From assembly GCA_025602905.1 (NCBI GenBank), contig JAHLKI010000006.1:310001-374000 (forward strand): a DNA stretch of 64,000 nucleotides, written 5' to 3'. Positions 47,101 to 57,100 of the stretch are shown here, piece by piece. Under the pieces are notes generated by a model. That model worked only from the letters and a program-made list of their open reading frames with translations, made no database searches and was not told where the DNA came from. The first letter of the stretch is position 1. Each line of letters begins with the position of its first letter. This DNA comes from Phlyctochytrium arcticum (Eukaryota; Chytridiomycota; Chytridiomycetes; Chytridiales; Chytridiaceae). Position numbers and translations under genes: made by a program.

Positions 47101-47863
47101 AATTGCTCTTCACCATTAGGAACGGTCCTTCAAATCGCTCCATTCAAGAGGTCATTAATGTCACGTGCGCGTTGCGCAGTACCGTACATTGTATCTAATG
47201 TATCATCTTTACCCGAGAGAAACCAAGTCCTGTGTGAAAACAAGTTAACAGTAAAATGCTCGCGAGAATGGGGAATATCTCAAGGGAAAGCGGAAGAGAA
47301 ATTACCAAACAAAGATGCTACAGTGATAAGTTAGAGTGAGAAAGACTTGGTGAGATGAAAAAACCAGGGAGTTCGTCCAGCTGCTGGATGAAACGTTCAC
47401 CATTATTAGACATCTCCACAACTTTGAGGGAAATTTGGGTGTAGGCGATTGCACTCGTGGTGACTGGCAAAAGGCATCATATCGCCGAACGTGCGTCAAG
47501 TTGAGGTTTGAGCGAAAAACTCACTTGTTCGTCGTGTTTGAACCAAAGGTTCTCATGACTGTCAATATCAGAGGAGTGTAGGAGTGCCTGCGTGTGTCTG
47601 CCGGTTTCTTCTTCACCGGATATATAATTTGACTTTGATCTGAGCAGAAATCGACCGGAATGCGCAGTAGCGCAGCAGAGGCACTTTGTGAAATGAAAGT
47701 CGTCGGCATGATAGACAGAAGGGAGCAAGCTGAGATGATGGAATGTGAATTAAAATTATATGAGAGCACTCGGGGGTTCAGAGTGATTTTGACGTGTATT
47801 TACACAGGGAGGGTATGTGCGCTGCCTCGCGTGATCCATTAGACGATGGCTAGTGCTAAGCGC
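47101..47863. other. Intergenic; possible unrecognised small minus-strand gene
   Basis: 760 bp between TAF9 (5') and the NIPA-like gene (3'). On the minus strand a frame at 47728-47477 reads SGEEETGRHTQALLHSS...NLWFKHDEQ and ends at a good donor (GTGAGT). About 130 nt further on MSNNGERFIQQLDELPGFF appears. These look more like coding sequence than chance, but I could not join them confidently or name a family. Confidence 0.35.
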
Positions 47864-49051
47864 CTAATCTTGCGCACTTCTGGCAGTGTCTGGTAGGTTG
47901 GTTGGGGCTTGCTGTGCTATCCTTAGCCCACTTACTACCAACACCATGGCCGACAAAAAGAAAAACATGAATCGAACCAGAGGAAGCGTTTCCGGAATTT
48001 CTTGAAACAAGAGGATGTTAGACAGTACGGCACTACACTCGAGAATTAGCGGATCCAGTCATCAAACAGCAGAAAGTGATGGGGTGCTATACCAGAGGTT
48101 GAAGCCTGCAAACAGGACAGGCTGGAATGTGGAGACTGGAAATCGCGTCAATGCGGTTTGACGATAGAATTCGGCTGCGACAGTACTCAGGACGCTCAAA
48201 ACGATGATTCCTAGTATGAACCCTTCCGCGGATGGGGCTGCTGGATCGGTGGATTCCAGAGCACCAGCTTCCGACGTTGCGCGGGAACGCGCAATGATTG
48301 ACAGTACCTTGCCGCAAGTCACCGTGATGGCTCCAAGAAGTGAACATTCAGCAGCGAGAAAGTATAAATCTCGAGATCTCATACTGTGATGCCGAGATAT
48401 TTTGGCCGCTTTTAGAAAGGCACCCAATAGAAGAACTAGTCCCACAAGAATGAAAATCCCATTGGAGAATGCCCTCGTGCCACAACATTCTTGCAACAGT
48501 TGGAAAGTAGACAAATCTGAGCGATCTGCTAGGTTGGCTGGATGTGGTGCATTCCACAGGATGATCAGAATCCCCAGGGCAACCAATGCATACCCCATGC
48601 GTTGTCGCTCCCCCACCTTTTCACCGAGAAATTTCTGGGCCAAGAACGCGTTCATGACCACTGACGTGATTCCCAGAGGAGTGACAATCGCCGCGGAAAC
48701 AAAACTGAGAGCCAGCCAATTCCCGCACCCTTCTCCCAGATACGAAAGCAAAAGGCCCAAGACCCATCTCTTGTCTTTTATTCGGTCGCGTAGGGAGACG
48801 TCTGCTGCCACATAGGGAGTGCCTCGCCGGCGCCTGGCCGATGGAAGATACGATCGTTGGGAAAGGTGGTTCAGGGCATATTTCTGCAGGGTCTGTCCAA
48901 TGCCTATGGCGCAACTAGCGCCGCAAAGTCGGGTCAGTATTTGTCTTGTAGCATCAAAGCAGCGCTTGAGACCATTCGGGCGGCACCCCAACCCCACTGA
49001 TCTTGGAACTCACTTGCCCAAGAAGGCCGCCAGCAGCCCGAGCGCAAACAT
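47864..49051 (-). CDS. NIPA-type magnesium transporter / DMT-like membrane protein
   Basis: Multi-pass membrane protein of the NIPA (Mg transporter) family. Exons 49051-49014, 48944-48093, 48032-47864; 352 residues starting MFALGLLAAFLGK. About nine hydrophobic helices can be traced: VLGLLLSYLGEGCGNWLALSF, AIVTPLGITSVVMNAFLAQKFLGEKV (the conserved PLG...NA-AQ-LGE core), YALVALGILIILWNAP, FILVGLVLLLGAFL, LLGAITVTCGKVLSII and later ones, then FNLCAVLSNILLFQEIPET, a typical C-terminal element of these proteins. The transported ion is inferred from the family only. The gene shares a divergent promoter with the DM13-like gene. Confidence 0.88.
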
Positions 49052-49185
49052 AAGGTTTGTAGGTTGTGTACCGCTGCCGTCGTTGGCTATAAATAGGTTT
49101 GCGCAAGATGTCCTGCAGCTATTTTGAGATCGCGATCCTGAGCTTGGCCGGTGGCCGTTGCCAGCACGCGTAGGTCGTCGGCTGG

Positions 49186-49332
49186 GTCGTCGGTATATAA
49201 AAAGAGAGGAGGCACAATTTTTTAGCTTTTGCTTCTCCCTTACACTGCTTTCGTCTGGAAATACTGGTGCTTTGGCCAAGGAACAAGAATCGCACTTTAC
49301 ACCCTACTCTACGACCAACAACACTACAAAAA
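49186..49332 (+). promoter_or_regulatory. TATA-type promoter and 5' leader of the DM13-like gene
   Basis: CGGTATATAAAAAGAGAGG at about 49191-49209 is a strong TATA box, about 130 bp before the ATG at 49333. The leader that follows is C/T- and A/C-rich with ACACTACAAAAAATGG at the start codon. This is one of the few clear TATA boxes in the window and suggests high or regulated expression. Confidence 0.65.
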
Positions 49333-49944
49333 ATGGTTCGCATTACCTCCCTCGTCGCCATTGTCGCCGCGCTTTACAGTATGTCTGCGTCGGCCAAGGT
49401 CTGCAACAAGGCCGACACCAAATTTGTTGGAAAGACTGCCACGCTCAAGGCTTCAGCGCAACAGCTTCCTGGCGGATATCCACTGACCGTGTCCGGAACC
49501 GCACAAATCGTTGATGGCTGCACATTTATGGTCCAAAACTACATCTTTCTCCCGGGTACGGGCGCCGCTGTTTGGTACGGACGACGTGGAAACGATGGCA
49601 AGACGGGCGTCGGGCTTACGGATGGAGTGGTCTCAGCCTACAACAACATGAATGTCACATTTCCCCTCAAGGTTGTTGCGGGAGCGGAAGTTAGCTTTGA
49701 GGACTTTGATACTCTGGTTCTATTTGACTCCCGAGACAACTTGGAGCTGGCCACTGCTCAATTTGCTGATTTGGTACCCGCTGGTGCATCTACCGGAGCT
49801 GGTGGTGGGGCCTCGGGCACCACGAGTGGAGCTGGAGCGGGACAAACCAACAAGCCCAATGCTAGCAGTGGGAGCAGTGGCAACGTCGCTGGGGGTGTTC
49901 TCGCTGGTGCAGCGGCAGCGATTGCTTTGGCTGCGGGCCTGTAG
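49333..49944 (+). CDS. Secreted DM13-like protein, probably GPI-anchored
   Basis: Intronless, 203 residues from MVRITSLV; an upstream in-frame ATG at 49267 would spoil the signal peptide. The N-terminus has a signal peptide (basic residue, then SLVAIVAALYSMSASA, cleavage likely before KVC). The body (about residues 40-150) resembles DM13-type domains: SGTAQIVDGCTFMVQNYIFLPGTGAAVWYG, a GVGLTDG turn, NVTFPLKVVAGAEVSFEDFDTLVLF. A Gly/Ser/Ala-rich linker and a final hydrophobic run (VLAGAAAAIALAAGL) fit a GPI-attachment signal, placing it at the cell wall or membrane. The DM13 assignment is by pattern and moderate. The role is unknown; redox function is proposed for the family. Confidence 0.72.
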   Translation: MVRITSLVAIVAALYSMSASAKVCNKADTKFVGKTATLKASAQQLPGGYPLTVSGTAQIVDGCTFMVQNYIFLPGTGAAVWYGRRGNDGKTGVGLTDGVVSAYNNMNVTFPLKVVAGAEVSFEDFDTLVLFDSRDNLELATAQFADLVPAGASTGAGGGASGTTSGAGAGQTNKPNASSGSSGNVAGGVLAGAAAAIALAAGL

Positions 49945-50076
49945 TATAGAATAGATAGCACGTACGCGTATTCATTCGCTAGTCACATATTTGTATGCAT
50001 TGCATCCATAGATTTTCGATTTTATCGACTTATTTTACACACAGACACTATATCAATAATACTGTTCCCTACAAAA

Positions 50077-51506
50077 TTACGAGTCTCGTTGCAGTGATTG
50101 CAGGAATGCTTGCAATGCTGTATTCCCCCTGTTAATCTACCATCAAAACACACTTCCAAATCAGGCAACTCATACCTTCCATATCGCGATTTGGAGCCAG
50201 TTGCTGCTGCAGGGAATCCAGACGACCACTCCGTGTGGCAGCAGCTACCGATTGCAACGCCTATGCCGCCAAAATCTTTAGAGGGCAATCTACCAAAGAA
50301 TGGTGCTCGGTCGTACCTGCTTGAATTCAGAAGTTTGCACCAACGCTCGAACGTCCTCTACGGACCGATGCGAGACCTGAGGGATCGTCGGAAACAAGGC
50401 CGCGGAAATTTCAGGATTGTTGAGCAAAGGTAGCACCTCCTCAGCGGTGACGTTCGCTGGAGCTGAGAAGAGCGTAAGGATATTTTACAAATTGGTGTCT
50501 GCAGAATTATAAGCGATAGATACCTGAAGAAGAAGCTACAGTTCAAAATTAGCCAGAGGTCAGTCTTTCGCTGTGATATTTCCATGAATCAGGACTGTAC
50601 ACTTACACGAAACCTGGATGTTTGCTAGAATACTGCGAAGCTGTTCCAGTTGCGCTGACGTGTTTGCAGACTCGGGCGTGGCAGCGGTAGTATCAGGAAA
50701 TCTACATCCAAGTTTAGTCAGCCAAGCTCGCTTGTTCCCCTGTACCCTTTTCCTACCGGCTCTCGCCTTGCTGCATAGAGCTCATGAACTCATTTTCCTG
50801 ACCACTGGGTGGATTGTTAATCGCATCGTTCACCTAATTTAAAGTTTAGCGGTTTGTACGAATGAGAATTCATTCTAAAATATTACTCGTCGGGCAAATT
50901 CCTCGTCCTTATCCGCTTTGGGCTCTATTGACATAGAAAAGGTCAGACAAAGCTGTCACTCGATCCAAATACTCGAAAAAAAAGCCTGTACCTTGCATCC
51001 AGAAGAAAATCCTCTGCGAAGAAGACTTGAACTTTAGAACGTAGACTCGGCCGCTCGACTGGTTCACTTTGACAAAATCAGCCTCCTCTATCATCCAGCT
51101 TGATTAGACGGATTATCCTTGTTGGAATGATGCCATGCAGTAAATTCTAACCAGGAAAGATGATGAGATCATCTTCTACGTTTCCTGTTCGTCGATCCTT
51201 CCAGTAGAAGTGCAACAATGAGTCGTCCGCGACGTTCAGGTACAGAAGTCTATTGGAGATGCTGCGTTAGTTTATGTTATGCTTTCGATCGGAGGTTAAA
51301 TACAGACCCTTTGCGTGCGTCGGGAGTGACGGTATTTCCCTCTTGCATACATTTTCCTAAAGAGTTGTTGAGTATACAGTATTGGATCTCCAAACACGCA
51401 GAAACCAAAGTGCGATCGGGTGGACATTACCAGCCTTAAACTCAACCAGGGCACTGGAGGGGCGTTGAGCAGGGGTGCCAAACATTGATACTGCAGCGCT
51501 TGCCAT
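50077..51506 (-). CDS. RPN13: 26S proteasome ubiquitin receptor RPN13/ADRM1
   Basis: Binds ubiquitin chains and recruits the UCH37-type deubiquitinase. Exons traced: 51506-51431, 51356-51308, 51261-51152, 51087-50992, 50924-50887, 50833-50757, 50701-50607, 50462-50317, 50260-50176 and a last exon from about 50128. The pleckstrin-like PRU domain reads [80 protein letters not shown], all close to human ADRM1. A linker with [13 protein letters not shown] and a C-terminal deubiquitinase-adaptor part ([17 protein letters not shown]..., [21 protein letters not shown]) follow. The last exon's natural ending, [16 protein letters not shown] and stop at 50077, needs a one-base shift at a G-run (50125-50129); otherwise the frame runs on to about 50024. 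Confidence 0.9.
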
Positions 51507-51720
51507 GCTGATGACTGGTTTTCTTGGATTAGATTCAGAAGAAAGTCTTGATCTGTTCAAGATCAATTCAACGCGCTGTGACGTGTTGTATGAGTTCCTC
51601 CACTCTTTGTCCAAATTTCTCAAGCGGATCCAGCCACATAATAGTACGAGTGAAAATAAATTACACTATATGGATGAAGAACGAAACAGAAAATATAAAT
51701 GGCAAGTCCCAAAACAGCAA

Positions 51721-53313
51721 TTATTGTCCGTTCCAGTGATGGGATATATGGCGAGATTGATCAGCACCACGCAACAACTCGTCCTTCTTCCTGAAGTACT
51801 CGGCGAGTCGTTTCAGAGCATAATTTATGTAGTCAAAATCAATGTCGCTAATTTCGACTTGAACCAATGCCCAGATGGCCCAATAAAAGTGCGAGGCGAG
51901 TGAAAATCGTTCCACTTCGTCGTGTAGCTGCTCCACCACGCTGGCATCGATAGATTCCTCGCGGTTGAAGTGCGTTAGGTAGGTGTGTAGCCACTGAGTT
52001 TTGAAGTTGGTGGATGGTAAGAGACTCCAGTCACAGTCGAAACCTGTCAAAGAACTGTCAGAAGGTGCAAAGGGTAACATTGCCTATATGGCACCTACCG
52101 GCGTGCTCGCAGAAGTGGTTGGCAATATCAAAGGCTCGATAAGAATAGGATCCGTATTCATAATCGATGAAAGCAACCTCATCTTTTGCAAAGTGGTTAA
52201 CATACACGCTTATATCATAGAGCAAACACCCCATACCTTGTTTTTCATCATAAACAATGTTACCAGATAACAGATCATTGTGGCAAAATGCAACGGGAGC
52301 GTTGATTTGTTCCAAAAATTGCTGTAGAAATGTGAATTCTGCTTGGATATCGGCCAAGGACAAGGCGCTGGCAAATGTGGCGCGCTTTACAGGATCGGAA
52401 TAGTTGACTGGGACTAACAAGGAATGGAAATCAGTATATGTGAGAGGAGAAAGGTCAGCAGGATTATGTTGCGCTCTTACCACTTTTCAGCCATTTCTGT
52501 ATTGTTGGGAATAGCATTGGTCGTCGACTTTCGCCTGGTAACTCTACGTGGTGCCACCGAGCCAGCTGCTGAGCGACGAGTTGTGACTTTCGAGGATGTT
52601 GCATATCTGAAATCCAGCTGTTACTATCGATACAATGCTTGGCCGCTACAGTCAAAACTGCTATTCCTACCTGATACGGAGAATGGCACCCCTTCAACAT
52701 AACCATAAACAAGCCCATTTTCAAACTGACCATATAGGCTTGGACTGAGCCCGAGGGACGATAGCACCATAAGATTCTGAAAGCCCTTGTTCAGCACGTC
52801 TGAATAAAGATTGACACGCATTCCTCTCACACACCTCAAGTTCTTGGCGTCGGTCTATGATGGAGTTTGAACCTTTACCGTAGCATCGAACCAGGACGGT
52901 ATCGTTGACTGCTGTGTTCTGGCACTTTACAAGTTTGTTGGTTATGCCTGCCGTGCAAATGTCATATTCAACGTGCTCCGGTGCCCAGTGAGGAAAGAAA
53001 TAGAATAGGACCTCCGCAACACCCTCCTGAAGCACGCATTTAGTCGTTTGTTTGTATACAAAAGCAAGAAATGCATTTGGCCTACCATCAGCTTGTCATG
53101 ATCAATCTCAAAGGCAAACTTTTGGACGGATTCCTTTGCGTGCGTGGTGGGTCGTGATGATTTTGGGTTGAGGGTAATGCAGGATGCATGGCGAGACTGC
53201 GGTGGAGTGGTCAGCCCTCCAGCAAACTGGAGGGGAGAGGGGGCGGCGACTACGGACTTGACTGGGAGCTTGGTTTCTGTTTCTGATGGTTCAGTCTGCG
53301 TATGTGCTGCCAT
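51721..53313 (-). CDS. EKI1: Ethanolamine/choline kinase
   Basis: First step of the Kennedy pathway for phosphatidylethanolamine/choline. Seven exons: 53313-53086, 53026-52835, 52776-52671, 52606-52481, 52413-52237, 52182-52099, 52043-51721; 411 residues. After a ~75-residue polar N-terminus come AGITNKLVKC (nucleotide loop), TVLVRCYGKGSN, SPSLYGQFENGLVYGYVEG, the Brenner motif FCHNDLLSGNIVYDE, and the choline-kinase motif DEVAFIDYEYGSYSYRAFDIANHFCE followed by DWSLLPS. This order is diagnostic of the choline/ethanolamine kinase family. The ENG..YGYVEG and FIDYEY details favour ethanolamine kinase, but the preferred substrate is not certain. A 51-nt intron inside KQ/DEV is needed to align the motifs. 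Confidence 0.93.
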
Positions 53314-53389
53314 ATTTCATAAGAATGCTCCAAGTTTGGTGAAGAATTTGGCAGGCAATTTTGCATTGTCGGCGGTTCGTGTCAAGATC

Positions 53390-53790
53390 AGCGCTCGGAT
53401 CGGGTGGCTGTGCATACCAAGCTGCCGGACTCTCGAGATTCCAAATTCCCACAGAGATCGCCAAATCACCAATCTGAAAAGGCCAAGAGCGCTACAATCT
53501 GCTTATTAACAAGGATTGGGCCATGGATGGAGCGAGTATGGACCGTGTGATAAACTATGCACGTCGACAAGAAACATATGCGTTTTTGGGTATGATGGCT
53601 GTCGTTTGCCAAATCACGGCGGATTTTTGCGGACCGCTTGGGTGATAGATTCATAGGCAGCTCATTCCGCCTCTTGTTTCAATCGCCTTCTCTTGCGGTT
53701 GCGTTGAATTTCAAATTTGCGCTCATCCTAATTGCAGCCTGAAGTAGGCGCTTGCCAGAGAAGTTGAAAAAATTGGCGCATGCTAATGCA
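53390..53790 (-). pseudogene. Decayed partial duplicate of the 56.5-kb gene
   Basis: Direct-repeat partner of about 56280-56650. The block GGATCGGGTGGCTGTGCA... (53398) and TTCCCACAGAGATCGCC...AAATCACCAATCTGAAAAGG (53450) recurs at 56290 and 56336. Beyond a diverged middle, the coding 3' end also matches. On the minus strand this copy reads DERKF...LKQEAE-stop-AAYESITQAV, against DEQDF...LEHEAKMTAYELINQSI in the intact gene, with at least two in-frame stops. So it carries the gene's 3' end and flank, decayed. Further upstream the similarity is lost. Confidence 0.75.
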
Positions 53791-55220
53791 TGATGGCGGA
53801 GAGTTTCCGGTAAGGTCTCCTCTTTACTCAAACGAAGGAAAGCAGCCCGTAAGTATCGCACTATTTTCGTATTCCAGGTCGTCTCGGGGAACACCCTCCA
53901 ACAGTTCCTTTACCTCGCCCGATTTCTTGGCGATAATGGATGGAAGAAAGAGCACCAAGTCTCAGGCTTGGACGTTGATCTTCTGCGATGGCAGCATGTT
54001 TGTCAGTTTCAGTGGGAGTGTTTTTTACCCATGTTTGAAGGTTGCTAGTCGATGGGCCATAGTCAATACAGTCAGTTCGCCAGACTCGCTGCTTTAAAAA
54101 CGGAAAGAGGAAAGCGTGGGAAAATTGAGAAACGGCGCCGTTACGGGCCTTATGGCAGTCGTGCAATGCGCCACACCCCAATAACTTCGCAAATGAATTA
54201 CGGTCAATTACCGGGTCCCCAGCCTTCGGCGGGGGGTGGTGCTGCTACGGAATGAAAGACAAGCCTGGACCGAGTCTTGCAACTCTTTACAGTCAGAGAG
54301 ATACAATCCCTCAAAATAAGTAGGAAATCGTGAAATGCCGAGGCCAGAATTTTATACAATCGGAAATACCAACTCGAGGAAAACAGCCGCTGATGAGAAG
54401 GAGAAAGAGTGCAGCTCTCGTTTTCATAGGCGAATTCCAGAACTATTTGTTTCTTGTCATTGTTAGTAAATTTTGCAAAAGCTCCAAGGGCCATGGCTAG
54501 GTTCAATATTTCTCGGTTGCTGCGCTGTCCAACAAGATGACAAGACCAGAAGAGCAGACCCGGGTTCACAACTCAGAGCCAAGATGGCAAGAACAGACAA
54601 AGCAAGAGCAAGAACAGGGTCGAAGGTTCCAATATCCCAGTTTGTGATGACAAGCAAGACCAAGTCACGAATTCACGGTGTTAGGTTTTCGCGCATGCCA
54701 ATTCCTGTCTTTGTATTTGTATTGTGCTGATTCCAAATTTTGGCGCCAATCCTTCACATGTTAATCCGGCGGATAAGATTGAGGGATTTGAGGGTTCAAA
54801 AAGAGGCACATTGATACTTATCCCTCTTGGCCGACGCATGATTGTGGTGGCAACCCCCAGTATATGGAATTCTGAAACTCTTGACAAGCTTTGGCACAAC
54901 CATTTCATTCCATTCAGTCTTTTGGCTAATTTAATTGTTAGCCCTCTCCTTTGACCGACACAATCCATTCCCTTCCCCAGCTAACCCTAAAAACTATAGT
55001 GCGCCCATTTTGTAAGAACTCTTCCCCAGTACTGTGGCATTCATCGCTGGCGCCAGACTCCCATTCTTAACCCACATGTGCTATGTTCATGCTCATAACA
55101 AGAGAGGTTTCTCTGATACTGCTCACTCATTCCCCTGTAATGGAAGAAGAATATAAAAGCTGCTGTACTTTGCCCGAGCCCACAACCGGTCGAAATTCAC
55201 CGTAACAAGTTGCGAGAAGA
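53791..55220. other. Intergenic, no gene recognised
   Basis: 1.4 kb between the duplicate relic and the 7-TM gene. Several frames of 70-120 codons exist on both strands with no family signature (for example minus 54569-54204). Immediately upstream of the 7-TM gene (55140-55220) lie its leader and a possible TATA-like AATATAAAAG at about 55149. Confidence 0.35.
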
Positions 55221-56236
55221 ATGGATCGCCAGTCCCGTTCGGAGTTTCGAGAAGCCGAGTTTACTTGTTACATTTTTGGAATTTTCTTTGCCCTGTACGG
55301 AGAAAATGTTTGGATGAACATGCGTGCATGCCGGAAAAGCAGTCAGCATATTCACAAGTTCTCACTTTTGGCTGCAATCCTGCAAAGTACGAATTGTATC
55401 TTACTGGCCGTACAAAATTCTGTTCAGACCGAATCGTGGCCCTTTTGCACTCACCTCGTGAACCTGGCCTCTTCGTGCTACTACATCTTCCAAATAATAT
55501 CTTCCACAATCACAATCTATCGAGGGACGATGATTTTGCCAGCGCGAGCCCAGCTCATCGCCCGATGTGTCATGGGATTCTTTCTTGCCTCCAGCATTAT
55601 ATCAATGCTGCCAGTGCAATCCTGAAGACGATTCTTATTGGCAACGATGGAATTTGCATCGCGATATTTCACAGAAAGTTGAATGATGCCTCAAAGTTCA
55701 TCCTGTTGGTTTTATGTGAGTGACACATTGGACATTGACTTGAATGGTCGACTAACCGCCGTCATTTGCGCTGTAGACCTTTTACTACTTGGAACCTTTC
55801 TGCAACCAGTACTCAAGCATATGCACTCCTTGTCTCGCAGCGGGATTTCCAGCCAAAAATTCCGTGAGATTGCGATGTCAGTGGCTGGCAAAATTTCTTT
55901 TGTCGTCATTTGCTTCTCGATTACCATATCGCTGTCGTGGGCAGGTCTCTTCGGATCGTACTTTTACGTGGAGTTTTTAATCGAGGATTATTGCTGGTAA
56001 CTTTGCTGAAATTCCGCAGGGCCCTTCTACTCTGATCTAACAAGATGCTTCTCAATCGACACAGCCTTGCTGCCTCTACCTGGTGTACGGAAGGTAACGA
56101 GACTGGTAAAGCTGGTACCGTTGACGTTCAGAAATCAGCTTTGAACATCCTCAAACCCAAGATGGGAGTGCCTTCGGCAAGAAGAACAGCAGAGGCCCTT
56201 GATACTGCGGCTGAAAAGGAACAGCTGGATTGCTAG
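55221..56236 (+). CDS. Seven-transmembrane protein, GPCR-like, unknown
   Basis: Model of five exons: 55221-55613, 55679-55715, 55777-55944, 56020-56093, 56132-56236; 258 residues. Hydrophobic helices in order: YIFGIFFALYGENVW, FSLLAAILQSTNCILLAV, LVNLASSCYYIFQIISSTI, LIARCVMGFFLASSIISML, FILLVLYLLLLGTFL, ISFVVICFSITISLSWA, and a weaker last one around CFSIDTALLPLPGV. A basic cytosolic tail follows. The layout suits a receptor-like membrane protein, but I recognise no family motif. The first intron's donor (GTGCAA) is weak, and the last intron is only 38 nt, so the exon structure is provisional. The start is the first ATG after an AATATAAAAG box. Confidence 0.6.
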
Positions 56237-56480
56237 GATGGTGTTTCAAGACTCAAGATCCTGCTCAAGATCAGCGATTCAGCGCTGGATCGGGTGGCTG
56301 TGCAGCCCTGATATCCCAAAGCTGCGGATTCCAAATTCCCACAGAGATCGCCGAAATCACCAATCTGAAAAGGTCAAGAGCGCTACAATCTGGCTCCTAA
56401 CACGCATTGGGCCATGAATGGAGTGATTAGAAGTAATTTACAGTGTGATAAGCTATACAAATCAACCAAAAAAATGGTCG

Positions 56481-56972
56481 TTATTGGGTCTGGTCCTGGT
56501 TATGGCCATCTTTTTGGAAATCACGGCGGATTTCGAGGATTGACTGATTGATAAGTTCGTAGGCGGTCATCTTCGCCTCGTGTTCTAGTAGCATTTTCTT
56601 GCGGCGGAGTTTGTTTGCGAAATCTTGCTCGTCTTCAGCGTCTGCGCTTGCAGTTTGCTTCAGAACTTTTGTTACCATTTGGAGAACCATTTTTTGGGAA
56701 CTTGAGACGCGCTTTCGGATAATTCTCTTGAGAGGAGCAGCGATCTTATTAGGTTGGGAGGATGGGATCAGGATCCTATGTAGGCCGCGCAAGGCCTGCG
56801 CGTTATGGGTTTGTGGAGGAGTATGCTCAGCCATAGGTGAAGGTTCTTCGTTGATGAGTTGGTGAGCTGTAGTAGGTTGTGATTGTGCTAGATGTTGCCA
56901 AGACTCGCAAAGGGAAAGCGTGGGATTCTGAGCGAAGGGGCGGTTGTTGTCCTGGCCTGACATCAAATGCAC
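56481..56972 (-). CDS. Hypothetical protein, 163 residues, with a duplicated 3' end
   Basis: Single-exon frame. The start is uncertain: MHLMSG at 56972, or MAEHTPPQ further in. The N-terminal half is polar. The C-terminal half is basic and helical (RIIRKRVSSSQKMVLQMVTKVLK, then KLRRKKMLLEHEAKMTAYELINQSILEIRRDF) and could form a coiled coil or bind nucleic acid. Evidence that it is a real gene: a decayed copy of its 3' end and flank lies at 53.4-53.8 kb and shows conservation at the protein level (AYE[LS]I[NT]Q). It is divergent from HUS1 with 128 bp between start codons. Function unknown. Confidence 0.5.
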   Translation of the reverse strand: MHLMSGQDNNRPFAQNPTLSLCESWQHLAQSQPTTAHQLINEEPSPMAEHTPPQTHNAQALRGLHRILIPSSQPNKIAAPLKRIIRKRVSSSQKMVLQMVTKVLKQTASADAEDEQDFANKLRRKKMLLEHEAKMTAYELINQSILEIRRDFQKDGHNQDQTQ

Positions 56973-57100
56973 AGCCTCCGAGACAAGTTTCGATTCAACT
57001 TTCCAATTTCGAAACGAGGCGACGTTCGCAAGAATTATTGCTAAAAGATCGCCTGAACATCACCCAAATCACCACTCTGAAACGGCAGATAACGCCTCCA

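Noticed and set aside
52186..52236. Coding continuation through GMGCLLYDISVYVNHFAK in the ethanolamine kinase
   Set aside because: It would split the conserved YDE...EVAFIDYEYG region; the stretch starts with GTATGG, ends with AG and is 51 nt, so it is an intron.
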